Source: Candidatus Bathyarchaeota archaeon
Lineage (GTDB): Archaea; Thermoproteota; Bathyarchaeia; Bathyarchaeales; DTEX01
Reading direction: 5' to 3'
NCBI GenBank assembly: GCA_021162225.1
Contig: JAGGZB010000162.1
Location: 1 to 29,561 of the forward strand
Length of the DNA stretch: 29,561 nucleotides
Every line of letters starts with the position of its first letter. The first letter of the stretch is position 1. Below are positions 1 to 8,219 of this stretch, one piece after another. The position numbers and the translations under genes are program-made. Below the pieces are notes generated by a model. It ran no database searches, was not told the origin of the DNA, and saw only the letters and a list, made by a program, of their open reading frames with translations.

Positions 1-511
1 AAGTAAGAGAGAGTATGAAGCCGCCGAGAAAAGGCGCGATGCTCCGTCCGACAATCGTAGCCGACGTAAACATTGAGATCTTCTCTCCCCTCCTTGAAGG
101 ATAATATTCAGCCAAGGCCGCCCTCGCAACTGGAACAAAGATCGCCGTTGCGAATCCATGATAGAAGCGAACGAGAATTAGTTGCCACCAAGAATTTATG
201 AATGTATAAAGAAAAGGCGCCGACGCGAATACTACGGCTGATACTAAGAGAATCTTTCTCCTCCCAACAATATCTGAGAGCGATCCCGCTGGAAAGCTTA
301 TCAGAACTCCTGGAAGAGTCGATGCAGCTGCAACGAATCCCATAAAGGCCTCAGGAGTCCCAAGACTCTCCGCGAAGGGATTTAGAACAGGATTCTTAGA
401 CATCGTGGAGCTGAGAATAGCAAACGCGCCCATCACACATAAAATAATGAAGAAAACTTGATTTCCATCCGGCTTCGCTGATCCTTCACTAATTTGCGCC
501 GAGAATTCCAT
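1..511 (-). CDS. MFS transporter, N-terminal part (truncated by window edge)
   Basis: This reading frame runs from an ATG at 511 off the left edge, giving the first 170 residues of a major facilitator superfamily permease. Hydrophobic helices are visible (VFFIILCVMGAFAILSS near residues 19-35; a stretch ending in PGVLISFPAG near 75). They are followed by the family's motif A between TM2 and TM3, seen as GSLSDIVGRRKILL. Later residues (RFYHGFATAIFVPVARAALAEYY) fit TM4 with its usual loop arginine. A TATA box sits about 27 bp upstream of the ATG, so the mRNA is probably leaderless. The substrate cannot be told from this part. Membership of the superfamily is seen in the sequence; a drug or metabolite exporter role would be a guess. 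Confidence 0.85.
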   Translation of the reverse strand, partial: MEFSAQISEGSAKPDGNQVFFIILCVMGAFAILSSTMSKNPVLNPFAESLGTPEAFMGFVAAASTLPGVLISFPAGSLSDIVGRRKILLVSAVVFASAPFLYTFINSWWQLILVRFYHGFATAIFVPVARAALAEYYPSRRGEKISMFTSATIVGRSIAPFLGGFILSLT

Positions 512-534
512 GGATCCCCATTAATGAGCCCAGC

Positions 535-543
535 ATATTTAAG
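535..543 (-). promoter_or_regulatory. TATA box for the MFS gene
   Basis: On the minus strand this reads CTTAAATAT, centred about 27 bp upstream of the MFS ATG at 511. This is the archaeal TATA spacing expected for a leaderless transcript starting at the ATG. No Shine-Dalgarno sequence lies between. Confidence 0.45.
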
Positions 544-639
544 CTTTTGAATTACAATAAATTAACGGAGATTTCCCATATAAGACGACTTATTCATTCA
601 TACATAACCCTTTACTAGAGATTATTTTCGGCCGCATAT

Positions 640-962
640 TTGCAATCCGACATCTCAATACATCCAGTTCGCGAAGGCATGAAGGCTGCTGGCGAATTAT
701 TCAAGATGTATAAGATGTTTGATCTACCCGTGGAAATAACAGAATTAAAAGAGGATTTAATACGCTTCCGACATTTGCCGCCATGTCCATTTGGCTTGGA
801 GGAAACATCTAAAGAGCTCTGTAAAGCCGTAGAAACTCGCGGCGAGAGGATGGTGAGCATAAACTTGGGGATGAAGCTGAGGCTGAATTGATAGAATGTG
901 TTGCTGCTGGAGATGAATACTGTGGAGTTATCTACGCTAAAAAGCAGAGGAAGACGGGTTAA
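640..962 (+). pseudogene. Frameshifted V4R / ATC-hydrolase-like protein remnant
   Basis: Two frames together give one protein-like sequence. The first, from TTG 640, contains HPVREGMKAAGELFKMYK, a CPFG motif and KELCKAVETRGERMVSINLG. It then hits a stop at 889. The second frame picks up near 867-870 as LGDEAEAELIECVAAGDEYC and ends at the TAA at 960-962. A one-base frame change around 865-872 joins them. A CP motif, an LC motif and a late AAGDxxC motif are the pattern of small ligand-binding domains of the V4R / L-2-amino-thiazoline-4-carboxylic-acid-hydrolase-like kind. That assignment is from memory of the pattern and is uncertain. There is no clear start codon or ribosome binding site (an in-frame TAG lies at 616-618). 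A sequencing error could also explain the break. Confidence 0.5.
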
Positions 963-1102
963 CTTATAGAAAAGGCGAAAGAATTGGGCTTGAACATTTC
1001 CAAGGTCTGTGAGAACGCCTTGATTCAGCAGTTAAAGCCTTGAAACAGATTTTTAGCCAAAACAAAGAAAGTAGCCTAGGAGTTTTAGAATACGGGGACT
1101 GA
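963..1102 (+). pseudogene. CcdA-like antitoxin C-terminal remnant, frameshifted
   Basis: Directly after the preceding stop, and without any start codon, the frame reads EKAKELGLNISKVCENAL. This is the hallmark of archaeal CcdA-like (ribbon-helix-helix) antitoxin proteins. At 1020-1022 a single missing base throws the frame. Reading on in the +2 frame from 1022 restores a natural continuation (DSAVKALKQIFSQNKESSLG) that ends at TGA 1100-1102. The N-terminal DNA-binding strand is missing altogether. The fragment stops 4 bases from the encoded CCA end of the adjacent tRNA-Ala. In archaeal integrated elements such antitoxin-like genes often lie beside tRNA attachment sites, so I infer a decayed element end. 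No toxin or integrase is left in this interval. Confidence 0.5.
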
Positions 1103-1106
1103 ATAT

Positions 1107-1184
1107 TGGTGGACGGGGAGGGATTTGAACCCTCGACCTCGGCGATGCCAACGCCGCGATCATTCCAGGCTGATCTACCCGCCC
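1107..1184 (-). tRNA. tRNA-Ala (anticodon GGC)
   Basis: Read on the minus strand, a full cloverleaf forms. The acceptor stem is GGGCGGG with CCCGTCC, including the G3-U70 pair that is the alanine identity element. The D stem is GATC/GATC and the anticodon stem is CGGCG/CGCCG. The loop TTGGCAT gives anticodon GGC. The variable loop is AGGTC and the T arm is GAGGG-TTCAAAT-CCCTC. The discriminator base is A and the CCA end is encoded (1107-1109). There is no intron. The 3' end abuts remnants of what looks like an integrated element. A weak TATA-like stretch (TGCTTAAGAG in minus orientation, about 1215-1226) sits at a suitable distance upstream. Confidence 0.97.
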
Positions 1185-1311
1185 AATCCTATTTTAGCTT
1201 TTTGTCTCGTCGATGCTCTTAAGCATTTTGCTTTTTCAGTTCATGAATGAAAGGACTTTTATCTTTAAAGGTTCTAATTTAGTTTGTTTTATGCCATTAG
1301 AGGTGGTATTG

Positions 1312-2250
1312 TTGGTTGAGAAAAGGAAGAAGATAGGTTTCATTGGGCTGGGGGTCATGGGCAGACCGATGGCATTGAATCTCTTAAAGGCTGGTTATCC
1401 AATGATCGTTTGGAATAGAACCAGGTCTAAGATGAAGCCTCTCCTAGATGCTGGAGCTGAGGGAGCGGATTCTCCTAGGGAGGTTGCCGAGAAGTCTGAT
1501 GTTGTGATAACGATGGTAACTGACTCGCCGGATGTTGAGGAGGTTGTGCTGGGTCCTAACGGGGTTATTCATGGAGCACGTCCCAGACTCATAGTTATCG
1601 ACATGAGCACGATATCGCCTACGGTGGCGAGGAGAGTAGCGAAGAAACTGGCGGAGAAGGGAGTTAAGATGCTCGATGCCCCCGTAAGTGGAGGAGAGAT
1701 AGGCGCAATAAAGGGAACACTGTCAATAATGGTTGGAGGGCCTAGGGAGACATTCGAGGAATGCTTGCCGATACTTAAGGTGCTTGGGAAGAGGATCACG
1801 TATATGGGTCCGAATGGAATGGGCCAAATAACTAAACTCTGCAATCAGGTAATATGCGCGTTAAACATACAGGCGGTCTGCGAAGGCTTAATCCTTGGGG
1901 CTAAAGCCGGGCTTGACTTGAGGAAGCTGCTGGATGTGGTTACTGCTGGAGCAGCCGGCTCGTGGATGCTCTCGAACCTAGGTCCGAAGATGATTGAGAG
2001 AGACTTCAAGCCCGGATTCAAGATTAGACATCAACTGAAAGACTTGAGGCTTGTCTTGTCATTTGCATCTGAACTTAAGCTTCCATTACCAGGCACAGCG
2101 CTTGTCCAGCAGATGCTTAGGGCTGCGGAGGCTGAGGGGCTCGGAGAGAAAGGGACACAAGCAGCTATAGTTGCTATGGAGAAGCTCGCTGGAATGAGAC
2201 TGTCCAGTGAGGAACTATCAGGAAAAGAGATGGGAGACCGAGATGAATGA
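1312..2250 (+). CDS. 3-hydroxyisobutyrate / beta-hydroxyacid dehydrogenase family protein
   Basis: An NAD(P)-dependent beta-hydroxyacid dehydrogenase of the 3-hydroxyisobutyrate, tartronate-semialdehyde and 6-phosphogluconate dehydrogenase superfamily. The N-terminal Rossmann fold starts with IGFIGLGVMGRPMALNLLKAG and NRT. The substrate-binding signature DAPVSGGEIGAIKGTL follows. The catalytic lysine lies in GQITKLCNQVI, at the start of the all-helical C-terminal domain. The length (about 312 residues) is normal. I chose TTG 1312 because a GAGGTG ribosome binding site (1300-1305) precedes it by six bases and it leaves a normal short N-terminus. TTG 1309 and ATG 1291 are alternatives. The natural substrate cannot be fixed from sequence. 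The last codons overlap the next gene by 8 bp, suggesting co-transcription with the membrane proteins downstream. Confidence 0.88.
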   Translation: MVEKRKKIGFIGLGVMGRPMALNLLKAGYPMIVWNRTRSKMKPLLDAGAEGADSPREVAEKSDVVITMVTDSPDVEEVVLGPNGVIHGARPRLIVIDMSTISPTVARRVAKKLAEKGVKMLDAPVSGGEIGAIKGTLSIMVGGPRETFEECLPILKVLGKRITYMGPNGMGQITKLCNQVICALNIQAVCEGLILGAKAGLDLRKLLDVVTAGAAGSWMLSNLGPKMIERDFKPGFKIRHQLKDLRLVLSFASELKLPLPGTALVQQMLRAAEAEGLGEKGTQAAIVAMEKLAGMRLSSEELSGKEMGDRDE

Positions 2251-2551
2251 GGTTAGGATATCTGGGTTGACGGTTCTCTTCTTAGGAGTTGCCTTGCTCA
2301 TCTTCACGTTTATCTGCGCCTACCAATTCCTGATGGGAGTCTTAGAGATAGCAGCATCGGAAGATCTCATGAAACTATTCGGCGAAGCATTAGCTCCCCT
2401 GATTTCTTACGCTGTGAGAACCTTGTATCTTGGCATAATGGGATGGGTGGGTTCGATACTCACAAGAAGAGGAGTACAGATACTTACGGCGACTGAAAAG
2501 GCGGAGAAGATTTCTGGAAAAACTAAAGCAACGGAAGAACAGGCAATCTAA
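2243..2551 (+). CDS. Small two-helix membrane protein, unknown function
   Basis: A 102-residue protein I do not recognise. Two hydrophobic helices are visible: SGLTVLFLGVALLIFTFICA near residues 7-26, and AVRTLYLGIMGWVGSIL near 55-71. A short segment with an AASEDLMKLFGEAL helix lies between them. The C-terminal tail is charged, Lys/Glu-rich and probably cytoplasmic. ATG 2243 was chosen because it starts right at the end of the dehydrogenase gene (8-bp overlap) and has a GGGAGA ribosome binding site at 2232-2237. It heads a run of three membrane or surface proteins (2243-3908) that overlap or nearly touch, so they probably act together. A role in the envelope is an inference only. Confidence 0.7.
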   Translation: MNEVRISGLTVLFLGVALLIFTFICAYQFLMGVLEIAASEDLMKLFGEALAPLISYAVRTLYLGIMGWVGSILTRRGVQILTATEKAEKISGKTKATEEQAI

Positions 2552-2584
2552 ACTGGCTAGAAGCATGAGGGAAGGACACATCGA

Positions 2585-3400
2585 GTGCGGCAGAGCATAA
2601 GAGCCTTAGGATGGACAGCAACCATACTGGCAATCATTCTATTCATTTTTCTAGCCTCAATATTTTATTCAATCCTTCAAATAACCATTCTATCTCCAGG
2701 AATAAGAATGGACAATTTGAAATACGAGTTTAGGGACGGAAATGTAAGGCTATCATTACCGATACTAGTCAATAACACGGGATATTACGAAATAGACGAG
2801 TTCAGAATAGCTACAACTCTCAAAGATGAGAATGGAAGATTAATAGTGACAAACTCAACCCTCATGAAGAATATAGGAAGAGGAGAATTCAAATATGGGA
2901 CGCACACGGTATCCTTAAGCCTCGCGGACATAATTTCTAAGATGAGAGCTTACCTATTTAATGACACAAATATCAAGTTCTCCATACTTATCGGTTTTAA
3001 ATATGCAAGCGTTCTGGAGTTTCAAGTCTCAATGGTTAACGTATCAATTCCTTGGAGAGCTCCATTCTACGGATTACGTCTGAAGAGCCTCATCCTCAGA
3101 GGGTCAAATGGTACGCATCTCTTCTTCGATTTGGACATGGATGTTGAAAATCATTTTGTCAGCGATATTGGGGGACTATTACGCTTGACGATCTATAATG
3201 AGAAAGCTGAGCGGGTGGGTGAAGGGGTTGGGCTTCTTTATCTTCCCTCTGGAGAGAGACTCAAGGAACCTATTATGGTAGTTGCGTCATTAACCAATCC
3301 CGAAGCTTTCACCGGAAAAGGATACGCGGAGATCACATTTCAGCTTCCGGTGATTGACGAGTTAATAGAGTTTGGGAGGGTAAAGTATGGGCGAGAATGA
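2585..3400 (+). CDS. Membrane-anchored extracytoplasmic protein, unknown function
   Basis: A 271-residue protein starting at GTG 2585 behind a strong GAGGGAAGG ribosome binding site. One transmembrane helix near residues 8-30 (WTATILAIILFIFLASIFYS) is followed by about 240 residues of beta-rich, LEA/WHy-like alternation without further helices. The N-terminal helix therefore looks like a signal anchor with the body outside the cell. Several N-x-S/T sequons (NNT, NST, NDT, NVS, NGT) would fit glycosylation of a surface protein. The 3' end overlaps the next gene by 14 bp. I do not recognise a named family. The anchor topology is visible; the LEA/WHy comparison is only a structural impression. 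Confidence 0.7.
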   Translation: MRQSIRALGWTATILAIILFIFLASIFYSILQITILSPGIRMDNLKYEFRDGNVRLSLPILVNNTGYYEIDEFRIATTLKDENGRLIVTNSTLMKNIGRGEFKYGTHTVSLSLADIISKMRAYLFNDTNIKFSILIGFKYASVLEFQVSMVNVSIPWRAPFYGLRLKSLILRGSNGTHLFFDLDMDVENHFVSDIGGLLRLTIYNEKAERVGEGVGLLYLPSGERLKEPIMVVASLTNPEAFTGKGYAEITFQLPVIDELIEFGRVKYGRE

Positions 3401-3908
3401 GGAGAAGACTGAAGGTGAATGGGCTAGGATAATAATCCAAAGGATTCTGAGCGCTCTAGTCTGGGGTTTAATCATGGGAGGGGAGATGCTGATATTTCTG
3501 CATCTTCCAAACGTGATTCCTGGATTGGATAATGAAATAATGGAGATGATTCTGCCAGAGACGATAGTGAATGGAGCAACCATATTCTTTGCGGCATTCA
3601 TGATGCTTGAGGTTGCGATTCGTCTCTTGAAAGGCACGGTTTTTCCCTACATATTGGGCGTGGCTAGAGCGATACTATCGATAGTCCTGCTTGTTCAGAT
3701 AACTAATTGGGGAATAATAACCCTCACCATTCCCTCCAAAATAAGGGGAATACTCATTGGAAACGCAATAGTCTTAACTTTTAATTTTCAGAAGGCTTTA
3801 GGCGCCGTTCTCCTCATATTCTTAATAAGCATCGTTAAGAATATGCTACAGGCAGTATATTTTATGTCGCAGAGAGAGGAGAAAGGGTTTCCCGAAGAAC
3901 TTCCCTAA
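3387..3908 (+). CDS. Four-helix membrane protein, unknown function
   Basis: A 173-residue polytopic protein starting at ATG 3387 inside the end of the previous gene. A short acidic N-terminus (GENEEKTEGEW) precedes four hydrophobic segments. They are about residues 16-40 (ILSALVWGLIMGGEMLIFLH), 60-82 (NGATIFFAAFMMLEVAIRLL), 86-107 (FPYILGVARAILSIVLLVQI) and 138-160 (LGAVLLIFLISIVKNMLQAV). No catalytic or transport signature was recognised. It closes the cluster that begins with the dehydrogenase gene. About 100 bp of AT-rich sequence follows before the next gene, which has its own promoter-like region. Function unknown. Confidence 0.7.
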   Translation: MGENEEKTEGEWARIIIQRILSALVWGLIMGGEMLIFLHLPNVIPGLDNEIMEMILPETIVNGATIFFAAFMMLEVAIRLLKGTVFPYILGVARAILSIVLLVQITNWGIITLTIPSKIRGILIGNAIVLTFNFQKALGAVLLIFLISIVKNMLQAVYFMSQREEKGFPEELP

Positions 3909-4007
3909 AGAATATCATGACCCATTAATGCTAAAAACTTATTTTTGCTTAAAACGTTGCTATAATTTACATAACTTATTAACTCATAACTTAAGAGATG
4001 AAGTGAT

Positions 4008-5402
4008 GTGAAGCTGAAGCCTCAAGTACCCATGCCGAAAAGGAGCGTTGAGGAGAGAATACGATCATTTAGTGAAGTAGCCCTTGGATACAGCGAGGAA
4101 GAAGCGATCGCTGAGGCTAATCGCTGCCTTCAATGCAAAGTTCCGAGATGCGTTGAAGGATGCCCCGTAAATGTAGATATACCCGCCTTTATAAAGAAGA
4201 TAAGGGAACGCCGGTTTGAAGAGGCACTAGAGATAATCCTCGAGAAAAACAGCTTGCCAGCGATTTGCGGCAGAGTCTGCCCCCAAGAAAACCAATGTAT
4301 GGGACGCTGCGTTTTAGGAGTGAAAGGCGAACCCGTAAATATCGGTGGGCTTGAACGATTCGTTGCGGATCAGAAAGACAGAATGAAAGTTAGAATGAAG
4401 GTGAAAGCTGCGCCTCCGACGGGCAAGAAGGTTGCGGTTATAGGCTCCGGGCCAGCTAGCCTTACGGTCGCAGCTGAACTCGCAAAGCTAGGCCACTCCG
4501 TAACCATCTTTGAGGCTCTTCACGAACCCGGAGGCGTACTGATGTATGGAATTCCGGAGTTTAGGCTTCCAAAAAGGATAGTCAGAGAAGAAATAGACTA
4601 TGTTAAGAGCTTAGGAGTCAAGATAGAGACGAATGTAATTATAGGGAAGACGATAAGGATAGAGGAACTCTTCAATCTGGGATACGACGCGATCTTCATC
4701 GGTTCTGGAGCAGGTCTCCCAAGATTCCTCGGAATACCAGGCGAGGACCTGAATGGAATTTACTCGGCAAACGAGTTCCTCATACGCGTGAACTTGATGA
4801 AGGCTTACGAGTTCCCGAAGTATGACACTCCAGTGAAGGTAGGGGATAAGGTGGTAGTCATAGGTGGAGGAAACGTCGCAATGGACTCAGCCCGCTCGGC
4901 GCTGAGGCTTGGGGGAGACGTCACGGTTGTATATCGCAGAACAGAGGAGTATATGCCGGCGAGGAGGGAGGAAGTGATAAACGCTAAGGAGGAAGGTGTG
5001 AAATTCTTATTCCTCGCTTCGCCTATTAGGTTCATAGGAGACGAGAAGGGAAACGTGTGTAAGGTTGAATGCATAAGAATGAAGCTTGGAGAACCGGATG
5101 AATCCGGGAGGAGGAGACCGATACCCATTAAAGGATCAGAGTTTACTATAGACGCTGACACAGTCATCGTGGCAATAGGACAGAGGCCGAATCCCATATG
5201 TGTATATGGAGAGAAAGACGTGAAACTTACATCTCATGGAACTATAGTTGCGGATCCTGAAACCGGAAAAACAAGCAGACCTGGGGTCTTCGCGGCTGGA
5301 GACATAGTCACGGGTAACGCGACTGTAATCTCCGCTATGGGCGGGGGAAAGAGGACAGCTTGGGCGATCCATGAATTCTTAATGAGCAAGGGCAAGTCTT
5401 AA
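4008..5402 (+). CDS. gltA: NADPH-dependent glutamate synthase, small-subunit type (GltA/NfnB-like)
   Basis: A 464-residue flavoprotein of the glutamate synthase small subunit / homotetrameric archaeal GltA family. It passes electrons from NAD(P)H through FAD to Fe-S clusters. The N-terminal Fe-S domain shows two cysteine groups, C40-C43-C48-C52 (CLQCKVPRCVEGC) and C87-C91-C97-C101. The FAD fold begins at VIGSGPASLTVAAELA (about residues 145-160). A second dinucleotide fold begins at VIGGGNVAMDSARSALRLG (about 285-303). The final ATG-like FAD motif is GVFAAGD. It starts at GTG 4008 behind a GAGATGAAGTGAT stretch. No large glutamate synthase subunit lies nearby, so it either works alone as in some archaea or is an NfnB/SudB-like transhydrogenase subunit. 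Sequence alone does not decide. Confidence 0.85.
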   Translation: MKLKPQVPMPKRSVEERIRSFSEVALGYSEEEAIAEANRCLQCKVPRCVEGCPVNVDIPAFIKKIRERRFEEALEIILEKNSLPAICGRVCPQENQCMGRCVLGVKGEPVNIGGLERFVADQKDRMKVRMKVKAAPPTGKKVAVIGSGPASLTVAAELAKLGHSVTIFEALHEPGGVLMYGIPEFRLPKRIVREEIDYVKSLGVKIETNVIIGKTIRIEELFNLGYDAIFIGSGAGLPRFLGIPGEDLNGIYSANEFLIRVNLMKAYEFPKYDTPVKVGDKVVVIGGGNVAMDSARSALRLGGDVTVVYRRTEEYMPARREEVINAKEEGVKFLFLASPIRFIGDEKGNVCKVECIRMKLGEPDESGRRRPIPIKGSEFTIDADTVIVAIGQRPNPICVYGEKDVKLTSHGTIVADPETGKTSRPGVFAAGDIVTGNATVISAMGGGKRTAWAIHEFLMSKGKS

Positions 5403-5408
5403 TCAGAG

Positions 5409-6092
5409 CTAGATTCTCAGAACAACCTCAGACACGTATTTCTTCATAATCCTGGAGAACCTCAAGATCACACTTTCCGGATAAGGCTCTATTTCACTAA
5501 AGCCTTTGTCGAGCGTGTCTCCGGGACGAAACTGCTGAAAGACGAATCTCTTGGCTCCCTTAACCAGCCTTCCAATCTTCGGGATATCGTCCTCCTCGAC
5601 TATTTTTGGGACAACGGTATTTCTGAACTCATAGTCGACATCTCCCTCCTTTATGATCTCTATGCTCTCAAGCATCCTATCTATGCTTTTCGCGCCGAGC
5701 AATCTATACTTTTCAAGCGAAGTCTTCACGTCCATTGCTACGTAGTCGAGGTACGGCAAGCACTCCTTTAGGACCTCGGGGTAAAAACCGTTCGTATCTA
5801 ACTTAACTTGAAAGCCGTGCTCCTTAAGACCCTTCACGAATCTTGGAAGATCCCTGTTCATCGTTGGTTCTCCACCTGTTATCTCAACTGCATCCACATA
5901 CTTCTTTCTGGAGAGCAGAATCTTTAACGCATCTTCCTCAGAGAGGAAAGGGGGCTTAGGATTGAGAACGAGTCGCCAGTTATGACAGAAAGGACAACGT
6001 AAATTACATCCTACAGTAAATAAGATGCTACATACTCTGCCGGGGAAGTCAATTAAGCTTGTCTTCTGTAGTCCTCCGAACTTCATATGCAT
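5409..6092 (-). CDS. nrdG: Anaerobic ribonucleoside-triphosphate reductase activating protein
   Basis: A 227-residue radical SAM enzyme that generates the glycyl radical on the class III ribonucleotide reductase encoded just upstream. The cluster-binding motif is C29-x3-C33-x2-C36 (CNLRCPFCHN), and EITGGEPTMN carries the SAM-contacting GGEP. The N-terminal MKFGGLQKTSLIDFPG is typical of the archaeal/clostridial NrdG type. It lies 12 bp behind nrdD, on the same strand, so the two are surely one operon. ATG 6092 is used; ATG 6086 (MKFGG) is a near-equal alternative. It ends 6 bp from the convergent gltA gene. Confidence 0.92.
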   Translation of the reverse strand: MHMKFGGLQKTSLIDFPGRVCSILFTVGCNLRCPFCHNWRLVLNPKPPFLSEEDALKILLSRKKYVDAVEITGGEPTMNRDLPRFVKGLKEHGFQVKLDTNGFYPEVLKECLPYLDYVAMDVKTSLEKYRLLGAKSIDRMLESIEIIKEGDVDYEFRNTVVPKIVEEDDIPKIGRLVKGAKRFVFQQFRPGDTLDKGFSEIEPYPESVILRFSRIMKKYVSEVVLRI

Positions 6093-6104
6093 TCTGACCC
6101 TTAG

Positions 6105-8219
6105 CTACGCTGGAACCTTAACGAGAACAGACTTGTCAAAGGTTTTTCTTATGCTGAATTCAGCCTGCTTACCATCGTTCCATTGATCAACAGGTCTGAA
6201 ATAGCCAACTATCCTCGAGTAGACCTCGCATTTAGCTCCACAGTATGGACAAGCCTTGTGCTCTCCAGAAATGTATCCATGAGACGGGCATATGCTGAAT
6301 GTTGGGGTTACAGAGATGTATGGGAGATGGAAGTTGTAGGCAACCTTCCTGACGAGGTTAGCTGCGGCCTCCCAAGAGTACAGCCGCTCTCCCAAGAATA
6401 TATGAAATACTGTTCCTCCCGTGTATAGGGGCTGAAGCTTATCCTGATGCTCCAGTGCCTCAAAGAGATCCATGTCACAGTCAACTGGAAGCTGAGTTGA
6501 ATTGGTATAGAATGGCTCAACGCCTCTTGAGAGATACTTCTCATTCGCTACGATTATGTCTGGGTACTTACGCTTATCTATCCTAGCGAGTCTATATGAT
6601 GTTCCCTCGGCTGGGGTTGCCTCGAGATTGTATATATTTCCGGTCTCCTCTTGGAACTCGATTAGTTTTCTACGCATGAATTTAAGCACTTTGACGGCGA
6701 AGTCTGTTCCTTCAGGCGTTGCGATGCTGATTCCGAATAGGTTGAGTAAAGCCTCGTTCATGCCGATTATGCCTATAGTCGAGAAGTGATTCTTCCAGTA
6801 TTTTCCATAAGCTTTCTTAACGAAGCGTAGATAGTACTTAGAGTATGGGTATAGCCCCTTCTCTGTGAATCTTTCAATAACCTTTCTCTTTATCTCTAAG
6901 CTATCCTTCGCCAATATCATGAGATCCTCAAGTCTCTCGAAGAATTCATCTTCATCCTTCGAGAGATAACCGATCCTCGGCAGGTTTATCGTTACGACGC
7001 CTATAGAACCTGTTAATGGATTTGCGCCGAAGAACCCTCCGCCCCTCCTACGAAGCTCTCTATTGTCGATTCTCAGCCTACAGCACATGCTTCTAACATC
7101 TTCAGGCTTCATGTCGCTGTTAATGAAGTTTGAGAAGTATGGGGTTCCATACTTCGCGGTTACCTCAAATATCTCTTCTGAGACCGGAGAGTCCCATCTG
7201 AAATCCTTCGTGATATTGTATGTGGGTATCGGGAACGTGAAGACTCTTCCTTTCGCGTCTCCTTCAGCCATAACCTCCATAAATGCTATGTTAAACAGGT
7301 CTATCTCATCCTGCATTTCCTCATAAGTGTCATTTGTAGGTTTCCCACCGATGATTACGGGCTCATCCTTCATGAAACTTGGAACAGTTAAGTCTAGAGT
7401 CACATTAGTGAATGGTGTCTGAAAACCAACACGCGTGGGTATATTAATATTGAAGAAGAATTCCTGTAGTGCTTGCTTAACTTCCTTTTCGCTTAAGCCA
7501 TCATAACGTATGAATGGCGCGAGGTAGGTGTCAAAGTTGCTAAAGGCTTGTGCGCCTGCAGCTTCCCCTTGCAATGTGTAGAAGAAGTTTACAACATGAC
7601 CGAGAGCAGTTCTGAAATGCTTTGCAGGCTTACTTTCAATCTTACCGGGAACCCCTCCAAATCCGGAGATGAGAAGCTCCCTCAAATCCCACCCTACACA
7701 GTATGGACCTAAAACGCCTAAATCGTGAATGTGTATGTCCCCGGAGAAGTGTGCATCAGCTATATTCGGCGGGTAAACCCGACTGATCCAGTACTTAGCA
7801 ACAACGGTTGAAGACAGGTAATTGTTTAATCCCTGAAGTGAATAGCTCATGTTAGCGTTTTCGCGGACTCTCCAGTCATCTAAATTCAAGTACTGCTCAA
7901 CAAGATCAGAGGAGCTTAGCAGGGCGGCTAATTCACGCAGGTCTTGATGTTGCTTTCGATAAAGTATGTAAGCCTTCGCTGTCTTTGCATGTCCATTCTC
8001 TATGAGAACCTTCTCAACCGTGTCTTGGATCTCTTCAACCGTTGGAACGCCATCTTCTCCGAATCTTTCCTCAAGCATCTTAACAACTTGGTCGCTTAGG
8101 CGCTCCGCGAGCTTCCTATCTCTTCCGCCAACTGCCCTCGCAGCTTTCCATATGGCATTCGTGATCCTATTCTTATCGAACTCTTCTAGTCTTCCATCTC
8201 TCTTCCTGACGTACTTCAA
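6105..8219 (-). CDS. nrdD: Class III anaerobic ribonucleoside-triphosphate reductase
   Basis: A 704-residue glycyl-radical enzyme that reduces ribonucleoside triphosphates to deoxynucleotides without oxygen. An N-terminal ATP-cone allosteric domain (KYVRKRDGRLEEFDKNRI) spans about residues 1-95. The large catalytic barrel follows. Near the C-terminus four cysteines (C644, C657, C660, C664) form the zinc site, seen as CPSHG and CPYCGAKC. The glycyl radical is expected at G672 in RIVGYFRPVDQWNDGK. The length is normal for archaeal NrdD. The start is TTG 8219, supported by GGAGATGG just upstream; the ATG inside that signal is out of frame. It is followed by nrdG. No intein is present. Confidence 0.95.
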   Translation of the reverse strand: MKYVRKRDGRLEEFDKNRITNAIWKAARAVGGRDRKLAERLSDQVVKMLEERFGEDGVPTVEEIQDTVEKVLIENGHAKTAKAYILYRKQHQDLRELAALLSSSDLVEQYLNLDDWRVRENANMSYSLQGLNNYLSSTVVAKYWISRVYPPNIADAHFSGDIHIHDLGVLGPYCVGWDLRELLISGFGGVPGKIESKPAKHFRTALGHVVNFFYTLQGEAAGAQAFSNFDTYLAPFIRYDGLSEKEVKQALQEFFFNINIPTRVGFQTPFTNVTLDLTVPSFMKDEPVIIGGKPTNDTYEEMQDEIDLFNIAFMEVMAEGDAKGRVFTFPIPTYNITKDFRWDSPVSEEIFEVTAKYGTPYFSNFINSDMKPEDVRSMCCRLRIDNRELRRRGGGFFGANPLTGSIGVVTINLPRIGYLSKDEDEFFERLEDLMILAKDSLEIKRKVIERFTEKGLYPYSKYYLRFVKKAYGKYWKNHFSTIGIIGMNEALLNLFGISIATPEGTDFAVKVLKFMRRKLIEFQEETGNIYNLEATPAEGTSYRLARIDKRKYPDIIVANEKYLSRGVEPFYTNSTQLPVDCDMDLFEALEHQDKLQPLYTGGTVFHIFLGERLYSWEAAANLVRKVAYNFHLPYISVTPTFSICPSHGYISGEHKACPYCGAKCEVYSRIVGYFRPVDQWNDGKQAEFSIRKTFDKSVLVKVPA

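Noticed and set aside
4805..5197. Antisense frame of 130 codons within gltA
   Set aside because: It is a shadow of the glutamate synthase gene. It is proline/serine-rich with no start signal.
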